Assembly: GCA_019843655.1 (NCBI GenBank)
Contig: JACDQD010000105.1
Location: 5,642,001-5,706,000, forward strand
Direction of reading: 5' to 3'
DNA from: Lethocerus indicus
Taxonomy: Eukaryota > Arthropoda > Insecta > Hemiptera > Belostomatidae
DNA: 64,000 nt
Numbering within the stretch: position 1 is the stretch's first letter; each line of letters starts with the position of its first letter. The notes below the pieces were generated by a model. That model saw only the letters and a list, made by a program, of their open reading frames with translations. It did not search any database and was not told the DNA's origin. Below are positions 36,540-50,900 of the stretch, one piece after another. The position numbers and the translations under genes were made by a program.

Positions 36540-39500
36540 TAGTAGTACATTTTCGGTCTATTTACCCCTTTAAGTAAAATAATTTCAAATACCTGTTTGC
36601 GACAGACGAAGTTTTGGATAAATATTATTGGATTATAGGGTTTCAATCAGTAGGCACCGAATATACATTTATACTATACAGTTTTATACTTTCTGTGAAT
36701 AATTCAACTCGTCCATTTCGTAAAATTTGATTTCGGCTGCTTGAAGTTGAGATTCGGTATGTCGCGTATACCTGCCAGTACCCCGCCTTCACTTCCGCTA
36801 ACATGAGGAACATGAGGTGTTCGGGATGATTTCATTCGTGGCACTCCATAAATTAGTTTCATGGGTTTACTTGTTTGTGAATTTCTTCAAATATTTATTT
36901 TAACTTGGCTCTTATCGCACCCAACTTCGGACGGGAGAAGAGGTTACTTTTCGTTTTTGGGGCTCGCTAATTCTTGTTGGACGATGGGAAACTAGGCTTT
37001 ATGACTTCGGACGAAACTAATTCCGAGATTCTCTGTGCTGGGCTATTTGCGCGAGAAATTCGTCTTTCGCGCCAGCCGACGCGGCTTTAATTCATCGTTC
37101 GAGCTCACTGGGTTGAATGGACCCAGAGCTCGCTTTGAATCTCATAAGAAATTTCCGACCCAAAGGGTCAATGTTCCGGCGCTATCCAATACCAATCCGG
37201 AGGGCCAGTGCGTAGAATCCGGCATTACCTTCCGATGGAATCCATGTAGACCTTGATTAAGCTCAGTATTTTGAATGGGATATATCTAATTGTTATATGC
37301 TATGGAAGTATATATTTCATAGGAAATGAAAAAAATATAAAAAAAGAAATTCAAATTCTTCCATCGATCAGACCATAAACAGATTTATTATTGCAGTAAA
37401 TGCACGAGGATATTTCCTATTATATTCCGGTTATTTTAGGCCTATCAAATCAAGAAGGCAATGAAGAGATAAACCACTTGTGTGTCATTGAGTGGATATG
37501 AAATTGTTATTGCTGACACTACTACGGCGTAACATTTTGCACTGAAACTCTAAATGCGGATATTCTAAATTGCGATACAGACTCTGTTGACCATTGGAGG
37601 GAAACGAGTTCAGTAAGTTGATATAACACGATATTGAACAACACCCTTTACAAGTACAAGGGCTTGGACGCCACAAACCACAGTGCCCGAGAAAGTTCCA
37701 GCTCAGAAAGTGAAATCGAATTGATATCCTTTCTTCAGTTCATGCGTTATTTTCAGATAGAAAAAATCAGAATAAAGAACCGGTCATAGGAGAAGCTTAC
37801 ATGATTGAATACAAAAAAATTCAGTTCCCAGTAGGAATTAATCCAGCATTTAAGTTCTCGTTGATTAAAAGAATAAGATACCATACAGATCAGTAGCTTA
37901 TAATAAATACAGTAAATTTCCAGTAGTTGTTATTTACATTGGCCGATCAGACATTCGGGTTTGGCCTCGGTTCGAAAATATGAAAGGAGTCATTAAAACG
38001 AAATATAAATGGAATGAACGCAAAAATGAATAGAATGAATTCTCCACAGTGTCATGGGACTTACGGAGCGACTGTTGGAACGGAAATATTCGGGTCCGGT
38101 TTTATCGCAAACGGATCTAATCAGGGCTCCAATCGAAGGGGTGGCCGCATAAAATGTACGCGGTGTTCAGGCTCCCCGAGCGCTATATCAAGGGCGCCGC
38201 CGCCGCGGCCACGCTTTGCCCAGTACATAACTCCTCGGACTCCCTCTAAAAGATACCAATCGAAGGGAATAAATTGTAGCCCCTTCACGACCGGAGTATT
38301 TAAACCGAGGTGGGGCCACGACAAGGTCTCTCCTGGCTAGGCGGCGGCGCCCACCTTATGCAAATTTATACGCGGCTTATTATTCATGAAACGACGGAGC
38401 GCTTCATTACACCCCCACGTATCTGCCGGCCGAATCACCGATCCCCGCCCGGTAATCATCCCCTCGGACCCGATGTAAAACAAACAATTTTTCCTAGTAG
38501 GGGCGGGTGGAGGATGACGATTCCACAATGGATTTATTCGCGAACATCGGCCCTTTACGAACGATTTAACATTAGGTATTAGCCGGGTCATTTAACCGTC
38601 AATTTATCGATGCGATAAATACCTGCGAGTTCTTAACGCGTAGTAAGTTCGGAAACCGTAAATGGTCAGTTCTTTCGTGAACATTTCATCTGTTCGAACG
38701 ATTTTAACTTTATACCTCTCACTTCCGATTGAATTTTTATTTCTATTTCAGTTTCTGGACTCCAACTATTTCATTTAGTTGAATACCAGAGTAATATAGT
38801 AGCACTTTCATATAACCTATACGGATTGATTCTGAAATAAAATATTGTACATTTGAAAAGTGTAAAAGACACGGCTGAGTATATGAAGTAAACGGAATAT
38901 AACGGAGGAGTAGAAATAAAAACAAGGAAACACGATTGTACCCTATGTCCTATTACGAGTTTTATTTCTATGATGCCGCGTTAAATGTTCATGGAGGGGT
39001 GACCCCTGGATGAGGGGGTGCACTGGGGGCAAGTAGGCTGTTGCCGGAAAGAGGGGCAGGGGTGGAAGTAGAGACCTATATATAAGAAAGCAATTAACCC
39101 GGAAGTGTTACCGGGAGTCTCGGGGCCGGGGAGATTTGTTGAGTCGAGTTTTAGTTGTGGAGGATGGTGCGGGGTCACCCTTGTAATCCTGTCCCTGCGA
39201 AGGTGCATGTTGAAGTAAATTGGAAGTGGGTACCTTCATTCCACTCGGTGGACTACCAGCTTCTCTGAACCACCTGCACTGCCAATCCCCCAGTTACCCA
39301 GTTTATGACGTCACGTAATATTCCGATTCCCTTTGAAACTAAGAATACTTAGATAATAGATAAATTTCTTTCGCAATACCTGTTTTGTTGCCTGCGATGG
39401 TTTCATTTCAAACCCTCGGAAACCTCCGAGTAAATATCTTAGACGTTATATTTCTTGACGTGTTTTAACAGTTAGGTATCCTAAGTTAAATATAAGGATG

Positions 39501-41670
39501 ATAATGTCAAAGTACATTTCAGTTTTAAGTAGCTTCCTATTTTCTAATCACTGTTTCAGGATCTATTTTAGGAGAGGTTTGAGAACTACGATTTTTCAGT
39601 ACGTTAACTAGTGGAATATGAGCTTCAGAGAACGAATAGTTGGCAAAACTAACATGGAATACCATTCATAAGGAAAATAATGGACAAAATACGGGAAAAT
39701 GTTATCACGAAAATTTCACTTCTGAAAGCAATAAATATAACTCAACTCCCGCTTTCCTAATTTTTTATCTAAATTACAATTACATTGTTCACTCCACATC
39801 CCTTTCCTAAAACACCAGTAGCTTGCAAGATGCTCTACTAAATATATAATCATAATACGAAATATGTAATATAACATAGTAACACATAATTAATCTATAC
39901 CCCATTGTTGAAATGGTGAACAGTGTTTGTTTCTAAGCAACAATTGTCCTTAAAACACTAATGCCTCCGCTTCCCCTAACACATAACCGCTAATCTTTTG
40001 TCCTATGCCGTTCGTCAGTCTCAAGGATAAGATATAACAGAGGAGATATAAAATCGCTGTTTTTTTCCGCGTGCCGAAGAACACAGGTACATAATTTTCA
40101 TTGAAAATGAAAATTAAGAAACTAGCACTATTCCAAAGTTGGTGCCACATCAGCGACACACATTTGATTTGATTATCAGTAGTTTTATTAAAATGAGAGG
40201 AAACATTTTTTTAGGTGATCCAGATATGAGCGGTAAACGTTTTTTAATCAACCTATTATATAGCTTACGAATGTTCTACGAACTCTATAGCACTAAGTGT
40301 ACACTCTGGAATAGCTACACCGCTTTTTGCTGATGGAAGAACTGAGAACTATAATTTTAAATTACCTTTAAAAATTTCAATGGGACGTTATCGGTCTTAC
40401 TGGTTCCAAGAGGTCCGACATCTCGGATCAGTTTCCCCCTTTATTTTCCCATACAGGTAAAATAAATATATATTATACAGTACCTATTCGATGGTTCAAC
40501 TCGGTCTCAGAGGGGGCTTCATCCGTTAATTCTGCCGCCCCTCTGGTTGTAGGGGGAGGTCGGAAGGAACCATCCCCCAAGTTTTTGTTGGGAAATCTAC
40601 TGGAACCAACAAGGGACGATAATACAGCCTTGGCATCCCCCGGGCCTTGGATCTTACCCAGAACTTCGGCTGCCGGACCCCAGCCCAACGGCCGCAAACA
40701 CCGTCGCCCGGGAAGAGGCCACTACCGGTAAACTTGGGCCGGCAAAATCGATATACCCGTTTCGACGAGTTTCCCAACTCGAGAAAAAGGTATAAACGAT
40801 CCCTATATTCGAAACAAACGCCAACCTTTGGTTGATCGCATCCCAAATACAGAAAAACGAAACTAAATCCTTTTCTAGACGGTGTTCGAGGTTGTATAAT
40901 GAAGCGGCTTCGTAACAAGCAAGAATGAATACAATCAAATTTTAAATAAGATAATTAAATTATACAAGTGACAAAGTTATAGTATAAACCCTTAAATAAC
41001 TGTTCTGTTAGTTGTTTAGATCCCTTTAAGTTGAATTTGTGGCCTAATCAATGCCAGGAGATTTAAAGAAAATAATGAAGTTAGAATACTATAAAGGGCT
41101 ATAAACCAACGAAACATATTAACCAAGCAGGAATACGGTTTTCAAAATAATTATTTTAATTCCTATAGAAAAAGCCTAATTAGACGTAGAGTGATTGTTA
41201 AATAAAAAAAAATCCACAGATATTAAGAATTCTTCTCCGCAGGGGAATGGAATTTATTCATGAACGAGGTGGAGCACAACGTTTTAAAAAATTGCATTCT
41301 CGTCCATCAATTATTCAGACCTATTTCGTATGTCGACCAACAAATTCTGTTTCCGCTTGCTCCCGGAATTCAGTGGACGGGAAGATGAATTCAAGTGGGA
41401 ACTTGTATTGTACAAATATAAGCGTGAAACATCGAACTAATGGTTATTCCGATCTTTATAAATTATAATCAATGTTCTTGTTTTCCTTGTGTACATTATA
41501 ATCGAGATTGTGTGTGGAGTAACGATTATCTGTAAAAATTGATGAATCCCCTTAAACCGAGCTCTCCCGGCTATCCCCCAGGCTCGCCACTTCAGCTGCT
41601 ATACATAGGCCTAATAAATGATTCATATCTCTAATTAACATCTTTAATTTCCTTTCAGCGTTCAGTTAAA
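36540..41670. other. intergenic, no gene recognised
   Basis: AT-rich sequence with GC-richer blocks near 36920-37260, 38040-38590, 38980-39300 and 40500-40910. Open frames in these blocks overlap on both strands and lack motifs, so they look incidental. No polyadenylation signal of exact AATAAA form was found just after gene B. Confidence 0.5.
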
Positions 41671-41678
41671 TCGTTGAG

Positions 41679-41753
41679 TCGACGGTAGATAACGGAGGCT
41701 TTTGTTTTTTTTTTACTGTACTTTTGGTTGTTTGTTTTGTTTTTTACCGTCGA
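41679..41753. repeat. 9-base inverted repeat around a T-rich loop
   Basis: TCGACGGTA (41679-41687) and TACCGTCGA (41745-41753) flank a T-rich spacer of 57 bases. Significance unknown. Confidence 0.6.
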
Positions 41754-43553
41754 TAGCGTCGCGACGTTACGCAGGAAATTGGGGCTTATCGAAGAGAGAT
41801 AAGAGCGGTCAGTGCTAAGTCACGTATCCGTGATTCCCCAGAACCAGTGCGAAAGCCAATCCCTCAGAGACCGTCCGACTTGCGGACTTGCTTTAGATTT
41901 ATCCTAAAGAAGCAATTGAAGAGTTCGACATATCTCCTGTGCTTGCGATCTGTTTTAATGTGTGGAATATAATAGACTACACCTCCGAATAATAAATATT
42001 GGAGTATTCGAGAATGCGACATAAATCCAGCCTATACTGTTAAAACCTATAAAGAAAAATTTACTTGAAGAACACTTCAATGAAAAGAGTTTCTTGTAGT
42101 ATGATCCAGTTTCGTAATTTGTTTTTACTTATTCGGTGCGTTGAAACTTGATTCGACTTGTAAAGCCTCCTCGAGAGGAGTTTTGTACTCGACATAAATT
42201 GATTTTCAGTACATATATTCGCCCCTATATTTGTCAGTTCGTATAGACAAATATTTAGGAAAAAGAAATCCTCGCATCTTTCTCTCCGCAAGATTAATTG
42301 CTTTCCTCGAAGGGACCCTAGGAGATGAATTTCTCCTCCGGGGAGAGCATTGCAAGTGATATGTTGTGCATAGGGAAGCAATACCGAAAGTAGGTTTCGT
42401 TGTGAGAGGTTTAACGACCGGCGTATATTTGTGAACGCCCCCGGCAAAGTGGGAGCTCTCCCCGGATTGGTCCACCTTCGGTAATGTTTCTTTTTAACAT
42501 CATTTATCCTGCGCACAATGCGATGTATTTGGTATCAAGTAAAGTACCGGAGAAAGATAATAAAGTTTTGGTCTAACTTTCGTTTAACATGTGAAAATAA
42601 ATTTGTAGCAGACAATTTCATAGGGGTTTGATTAATATTAAGAATTGATTTTTTACGGGAGCGGATAAACCCTTCAGTCCAAACCTAAGATCAGAAAAAA
42701 CACTACAGTCAGTTGTACTGTCCCAATTGCCCGGCGAATAGTTATCAGTCGAGTTGTAGAGAAAACCTCCTCGAGGGTCCTCTTTTTAATACAGACCTTA
42801 CTCTGCGGGTCTTGTACATGTGAACTGAGTGGCGACCTGAGAATGAATACAAATAGACGTGTTGGCCCCTTAAAAAACCATTCACGCATTGTAAACGGGA
42901 CTAATTCCAAATTAAATGGCCCGACCGCACCGAGGGGAACAAGATGAAATGTGATTTATTGGAACGCAGGGGAGAAATCCGCTGGGAGGTCGTGCGTCCG
43001 GAACCCCACCCTCCGCCTACACTTCAATATCCATTCCTGTAAATCAAATTGGATCCGCAGCGAGCAGCTCAGCCGATGTATTATTTTCCGAAAGAAACCT
43101 GCATTTCAAAAGAGATCACCACGTCCGGTACTCATCTCATTTTTATTTCGATATGTATATTTGTTTCTATCTAGCTTTTAAGCTTAGCACCTCAATAATA
43201 TATCTTATTTTTGAGGTGGGTCGATGAAGACAAACTTATTCCGAATAACCAGTTTAACGCTCGTATCGTTCACAGAGGTTAAGACGATCGTAATTGCCCA
43301 ATTTTCAACTCGATCTTTAGTCCAGGAAAAATTGAATTTCAATTCTAGTTCCTTTGGATGGAATATACTGATGGAAAAATACTGTTCTTTTCTGAACAAC
43401 ATAACTTTCGTCGGTGCATTTATATTGGGTGGGCAAAATAATTTGGAAAATTAATTTCTCAAATGGAGCAGTAGATTAATGACTTTGTTGTTTCGCTATT
43501 GGCGTTGATATTCACTAGTGCCATTTTTTATAACTCTTATGAGCGCCGTGAGC

Positions 43554-43578
43554 CCTCTAGGACTTATAAGTCCAGAGG
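43554..43578. repeat. 25-base palindrome
   Basis: The inner palindrome GGACTTATAAGTCC (43560-43573) is perfect, and outer arms CCTCT and AGAGG extend it after one bulged A on the left. Confidence 0.75.
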
Positions 43579-44929
43579 CATGCACCCTGTCACCACCTGT
43601 AGAGCGCCCGTTCTCACCGTTCTGCATACCGGCACTGCGAGAAGTAAAAACCAGCGGTGTTAAACACTATGCTCAATGACCAGTCGGCATATCTGGAAAT
43701 ACCGCCCTACGCTAGAAACCTCTCTCAAATCCCTAAGCGGAGACAGCTCTCTAGTTTGAACATAGCAGGTCGTAAGTTTGTTCAGAGCTAGTGCGAGGGT
43801 TTCCCCTTAACGCTAGCCATAACGGGTAGGGAAGGGGATGTATGAGGGTCGGTTGTAAACAGTTGAGATGGGTGCGGATGAACCGCACTGTAAGCGCGGA
43901 ACAGGGACCTGGCAAATTAACACCGGATTTAGGGAGGGAGGGTGGCAAAGATTTCGCAGGAGTCTGGTCCCTGGCCGGGTATTCGGGTCCAGGTCTACAC
44001 CTGGGTCGGCCGCAACATAACAACGAAACTCCCACCGCACAACTTCTATGCAACACTTCATGATTTATGTGCTGCACCGCTTGAGGAACCGGAGAAAGTT
44101 CAGGTCGCCCTAATTAAAATATACTCTACATCGCTACTGCGAATCTCCTACCGGCAAGTATAGTCAGAAATAAAAAAGTAGACGTGTTCTCTGATAATCA
44201 GTGAGGTGGTTATTTCGACTATGCATTATATTTTTATTGTATTGATTTAAAATTGTATTTTGAATAGTATTTAATTTGGGAGAAAATAACTAAGTAAGTA
44301 AGTAAGAATAAAATAATTAAGTATAGGAGGGCAGTTCCAACGAAATCCTGATGCGACATCGGTTCACTTAGGAGACAATAAACTGAAGGGACGAAACGAG
44401 TAACATCTAGAAGTATCATAACAACTTCAAAATTACTAAAGCTCTAAAATCGAGAATTTTAGGTTTGTATCAAGTGTGATGGTTAACAAAAAATAAAATT
44501 TTATTTTTAAAAAGGAATTTAGGAAAAGGACACACTCTCATAATTTTTAGTTATTCTTTTTCATATTAGGGGTATAAAATCCGTTGTGTACTACTTTGAA
44601 AACCTCTACGGGTGTAAGGAAACGCTATTTAAAGAATAACCCTTTGTTCTGGTTTTGCCAAGTGAACCAATTGTGAAGCCGGCTTCTATGGGAGCTTCAA
44701 CCGGTGGGAAGGCGTCGCTGGGAATTTTCTCACAGTGGAACTGCTTCTCGAACTGAAAATTTACGAGCTCCCTACGAGGACTTCCCAAGAAGTTAACTGT
44801 ACCGAGTCCGAACTTGGTACTCCGCCGGCCCGGGTTCAAGCCCAGACTGAACGATGCCTGACAGAACAGAGAGTGAACTTCGCGTCAAACGAAGTTAACG
44901 CCCCGGGTCTTAACGTCACGGATTGTGTA

Positions 44930-44949
44930 CGACGACGACGACGACGACG
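44930..44949. repeat. (GAC)n microsatellite
   Basis: About six to seven GAC triplets. Confidence 0.85.
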
Positions 44950-47900
44950 GCCAAGACTAAGACGAGTGCGAGCACCCTATTTTCTTTCCCTTTTTTAAAC
45001 TCTTATTTCTTCCAAAAACTCCCGCCTCGCTCTTCTCGCATTTTCCGACACCGAGAACCGTTTGTATCCCGAGGCCCGAGAATAAAAAGGAACTGTACTT
45101 AATAGTTTATGAATAATAGGCCGCCCTTTTGCGTACTTTGAGCTATTTTTTATGCGATTTTCTTCGCCACATCCTACTAGCGAATACAATAGTTACAATG
45201 CGTAACTATTAAAACATTTAATGCAAAAGGAAATATAGGAAAAGTTAGTAAAACTGAATAAGTATTTATTAAAGCTTTCTTCTGATATCGGTCAATTTCG
45301 CAGGGCCCATTCTGGCGAAATAAGCCAATGGCTTACCTAATCTTTATTTATATTATCTAAATTTTAGAAGAAAAATTATTATTTAAACAAGAATTAAAAC
45401 ACAACTTTTTGTTCGAAAATTTAGAATTATCTCCTGTTAGAGTTGGAGGCAATGAAAATAAAACCACTTCATAATAGTTTCTCACTGCATAAACTCTCGT
45501 TAATAGGACCGGCTGTGTTATAACTATCAAATAAACGATCGTGTGAATTGCCCCTTCTGCGCTTTAATTCAAGTTGGGCGCGATTTATTATTATTTCACC
45601 CCAAACGTTCCTTCTTCAAAATTTCAGCCGGTTAAAACCGGCTTAATGAATTCTTACGGCAGTGTTTCGCATTTATATTGAACCGCTGGGAGATAGCAAA
45701 AAGACTTGTAATTCATACTGTTATAAGGTAAAGTGCGGTGGCGGTACAGCGCTACCCCGCCCGCTGCGCGTATACCTCTCGTTAATTCAAACTATTCATT
45801 CAGGTTCACAGGTCCGCGTATAAACTGAATATATGGGGGAATAGTTTTAATAAAATATCGACCCTATAATTTTATCTTTCGAGGTGTATCGCACCCGGAT
45901 AATGTTTTTTTGTTTTTTCAGTATCTGATAAAAATTATTTGTTAAGTCCTGGTATTTATTATTCAAAAATATAACTAACCTCCCATAAAAACGATGGAGG
46001 ACAAAAGTTCAAATTGTCGTTTATATTAAGGTTTAAAAATGTGGTTCCCATCTCCAATTTGAACTGGCTAAATTTGAAAGCGGGGTTGTATTTGGGCCGA
46101 GGCTGAGGTTGCCCCCCCCCCCAAATGAAAAAAAGCCCCAGGAATAGACACAGAAAAAGAGCGAACGGTGGTCGTGGCGTGTTCGGTGGGGGGTGGTCGG
46201 GGGTTGGAGGAAAAGGGCCGTTTAATTGGGCACTCGTTGAATCGTAATTAGCCGGCGTGTCGATTGTCGAAAGCCGTGCTCTGGGCCCCAGGGTTCAGGC
46301 CTTTCAATCGGTCCCGTTTGTTGTCCCCAAGTATTTGTGGCCGGTGGTTTCACGTTCGATCCTCACGGAACCCGATATCCATTGGAATTTCTCTACTGTT
46401 TCGCGGTCTGAAAATACACGAATGGGACACGAGTCGAGGTGTGAAATGTACAGCCCGGTAATAAAATACCGTACAGGTGATTCCTTTTTTTGTCGCCAAA
46501 GATCGCCCTTCGAATTACTGCCAATAAAATAATAATTTAAAGAAATACATTTACGTTCCATTTTATTTTGTGAGAGAAAGGAAAACGTAGAGTAAATTTT
46601 CTACGAAAATTGTATCTTTCTGGAAACCTAGGTGTCCCATTTGTTCAGCGATATCGTCGAACCGATCCTTCAGGGTGATCGCTTTTAGAAATCCACAACC
46701 TCATGACGCCCCAACCTGGAAAAGTTGTTTTGAGTTTATGCGTAAGTAAACCGAAAAAAAACTCCATCAGAGATATAAGTACGATGGAGCGCGTAAATGT
46801 ATTTGCGGAGACAAAGAATGTCCGTAGGTGATATGAAATTGAATCTTTTCCAGAATCGGAAGTGAAACTTCTCCTTTTACGGTGTCCACATCTTACTGTT
46901 TGACTTTCATCTCTTCGGACAACTTACACGGCGACAAAACAGGGAACCGGAAGAAATTCGGGCCGCAAGACCTGTTGCGGTTTTACCGTTGAGCGGAAGA
47001 TTTCTTCTTAAATTGAATGTCAAAACTTCAAGGGCGTCGGAAAAGCAAATTTCGCGAGCAGAGAGAGACGTGAAAAGGGACTGGGGGGCTGATAACCGGG
47101 TCAAATGTGAAAAAGGGACGCATATTAAAGGACGAATCTTATTTCATTTGAATTGGTATGGAATTTCGGATTGAGAAAAGTATGCGTTATAATTGGGGAC
47201 TGTTCTCTAATGTCGTGTTTATCGATCTGAGTCTTGTCACTTACGGCCTTCCTCATAGGCTCATAAACTGCTTTAATATGTCCACATATTTTAATTGCAC
47301 TTTAATGTTTGGTTGATAATATTAAACTATATAATATTCTATGTTTATAAGAAAATTATGAAATCCCACATTAGGAGTATATAATAAATTATAGAAACTG
47401 ATAGACCTGTCTTCTGGTATATTTTCATAATAAATAAGAAAAAGTTTGTATGATGTTAGATAAGTTCACCTGATCGTCTGTCAACCAGGTGAAGAATTTA
47501 TATTGGGGAGATGTTATATGCCCAAATCAGGTTATTGGTATCAACCATATACGGGATTGATGAATGGAACGTCACTGGTAATTGTTCCAAACCCAGATCG
47601 TCGCTTGACGAATCCAACAATAAAAAAACTTCATTGTAAATCCATAGTACTTACTACTAACAAATACTAGATAGTACTAGAACAAATCACTATAATTATT
47701 TAGGTTAGGTTACTTCCATACTATATAGCAGAGAGCATTAGTCGTCCCATCCGAAATTATATCATCCAACACACAGATCGAGAGTTAACTAGGGAAACTT
47801 TGTAAGTACAAACTAATTAGAACCAATTCGAAACTAAGAATAAACAATTATCAATCGCATCCTGCTTTACGTGAATCGAGTTTTTAAAACAAATGGAATA

Positions 47901-50900
47901 CAACTATATTAAGCTAAATAAATCCAAAACACTAATTAAAATTTATGACCAGTAATTTACCTATCCCTATCACCATTGGTCATACCTTATGCAGGCAACA
48001 TGTAACAGCATTAATAAATCAGTATAAATGTAAACGTCGTACAATTATACTAGGGAAAAAGGACTATAATCAGATTGTATAACAAATTGAACCGAATGAA
48101 ATTAACAATTTAATTATAAGTTTTTTATTTTAAGAAAGAAATTATAGCATTAAACCCGAAGTCCCGAAATCGGATCTACTATTTTCACCAAATTTCCCCC
48201 TTCGCCGTAAGCATAATGATGAGGTACGAGAAAAGTAACTCTGGGAAAATTAGTTTGCAGTGTCAGGAGCAATGCAAACCCGTTTAAACGACCGAAACAC
48301 TCGAGAGCGTTTAATCACATCGACGGTCTAATCTCATTGTCAGTCACAATGGAAGGAATTAACCGGCTCCCGTCGGTAGTGGAGGGCGGCCTCCCTTACC
48401 CCCTTTCCCCTCAGCCCTCTGTTTGAAGGGAAACGACATTTGAAGCGAGGCACTTAGCGTGCATTCAAAGTGAAGCCCTGAATCTAAGTCAACTGCCGAG
48501 GTTAACTAAGTGGGCCGCTATGGGGAGCGGAGCAGATCGACGTCCCAAGTAAATTTTCTAGTAACTAAGTTACTTAAAGTTGGTTGCGGACAGAGGCCGA
48601 ACACACGTCGGGCCTCGCCCTCTTACCGCCCGCCCGCCGGGGACGCGCCCGCTAATTACCCTAATGCAATGACCAAATCACGTCCACAATTCAACTTTCC
48701 CCCGCCCAACCTATTTTGGGAGCCCACCCGGGGGAGCTCATACGGAGGCCCCTCACACCGCAATTATTACTACACTTTAGTGCAATAAAACAGTGGAAAA
48801 ATTGGTACAACAAAACCTTAATTTACTAATATAGTGATAGTTTGGAAGTACTTCCAAAGAGAAATCATGAGTGAAATTATCCCTTGTTTAATATTCTACA
48901 AAATACCCTCACGGACGTTTATCAATTGTAGTAGTGATAGTAAATATATATAGACATTATTTCAAGCGATCCAATCTTACAGTTGTATTTAATTTGTGAA
49001 AGTAATTAAACAAAGAGTAATAGCGCTTCCCTTCTGGTTTAGTGAAAGGCTTTGAATGATTTATAGTCGATTAACTAGTGGATGTTCAGTACGAAGTAGG
49101 CCGTGGAACGCCCGCATGACATGAAAGGTGATGATTTAAGGGGAAAAAGCGCGCAACGGGCCTGATCAAAATTCGGTCCATTTATTTGTATAGATTGGGA
49201 TTGACAATTAATTTTTATTTGCCAGCACACGAAAGTAGCACGAGTATCCCTTTATTATACTAGGGGTAATAAAATTGAACCATTAATTAAATTTGGTAAT
49301 TTTACTTTTCTTATTAGTATTAGTACATCCTTATAATTCGTCTTAGGATTTACATTTATTCCTTGTATATATCACTTTGAATACTTCGACATAATTTTCC
49401 TAACTTTAATACCGGCGGAGGTAGCAACTTATTGGTACAAAGAAACTGGTTTAATGAGGCAGACCATACATCTGACCAGGTCAAAGGACGAGTCACGATG
49501 GTTGAATTGTAGAATGTCTCTCAAATCAATTACACAAGCCGATGTCGCTCAAAGAACGAGATTAAGCCCCCGCGTGTAATAGAATCGCAGTTTATATAAT
49601 CGCGTTCAACGCAGACGTTTCCTCGCCCAGTCGTAATCACTTATCTCTGAAAAATTATTCCATCGGAGCAATTCAATTAAAAGTATTAAACGTTAAAGAA
49701 CTAGGCCCAAATGGAGATTAAAAAAAACTAATTGAATTTGGGCAAATTAAAACCGACTCCGACATTAAACTTGAAAATTTTCCGCCTCTGTGTACAATTA
49801 ATTGACTTAACGGAGTCCGAGGAATTTCTCCGGCTCGGTTAAGCCGGAGTCCGTTTTAAATTAAAGATCCGTCCCCTACAAGAGCTGGGCGGGGGAGGCT
49901 GGAACCGTAATTAACTTTAACAATATTAAAGATTGTTTCTGGTCTCCGAGACATCGGGGTCTAATCGGAGATATTAAATTTTAAACTATTCCTTTTTATC
50001 CTTTTATTAAATCGTTAGCATCCCCAACTCGCCGATTGTTCAATCCGCTTTTCCTCCTTTTCCCCCTCGGGAATTGTCTCTGCCCCAAAAATCTGCGTCT
50101 CTCCCTGTTTTCCCCAAATTATTCCTCCGGTTTTTTTGACACTTCAAATCTTGACTGGAATGCTCATCTCGGAGGGACACCGAATTGTGGCGTCCCTTTT
50201 ATTGCCCCTTGAAACGTTCCCCGCCAATTTTCAATATGCCTTTCAGTCTGAGCATAAAAACCCTATTCCGGTGATATATTTCAATCCGGATTCCACGACG
50301 AATTCATATCGGCTAGCTTATACACGCAAGTTGCTTTTAAATTTGTTGCAAACGACAACAATATAATCAAATTATAAATACATATTATTATCATAAAAGT
50401 TATTTTCTAATGTCAATAAATAGGAATATTTTGTTGGTAATGTTTTCAGTTTAGGTTACGTGTTTGACATTAGAATATCATCCGTATGCACTCGCCAGTA
50501 CTACCTCGCTTCGGTTTCTCCCCATGGTCGGTAATTTTCATCAGTAAATCACAGAGGTGATAAACACATGGTAACATGCAGGAAAAAACGGAAAGAACCC
50601 AGTTGCTTCAGCTATCCTCAGGTTGCTTCGCAATTTGTCCTTAAATGGTCAAGAGTTTTGAAATCGAAGACACCCAATTGAGGATGATTACCAGCTAGAG
50701 TCGCTCTGTTCTACTATTCTATACGGGCGATTTTCCCTCCATTCAATCGAACAGTTCATGGCATTACCGAATATCATTATAAGTTATTCACCCCGTGGGC
50801 GGGGGGTGCTGTCCGAAAACTACTTGGAGCGCGGGTTTATGCCCCCATAATACGGGAAATGGGGCCGTGGCCGAGGGCCCCCCCCACTTCCGACAATGAA

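Noticed and set aside
42061..42516. 151-codon open frame (-)
   Set aside because: No recognisable domain, no start or splice context, and an overlapping frame on the same strand is equally open.
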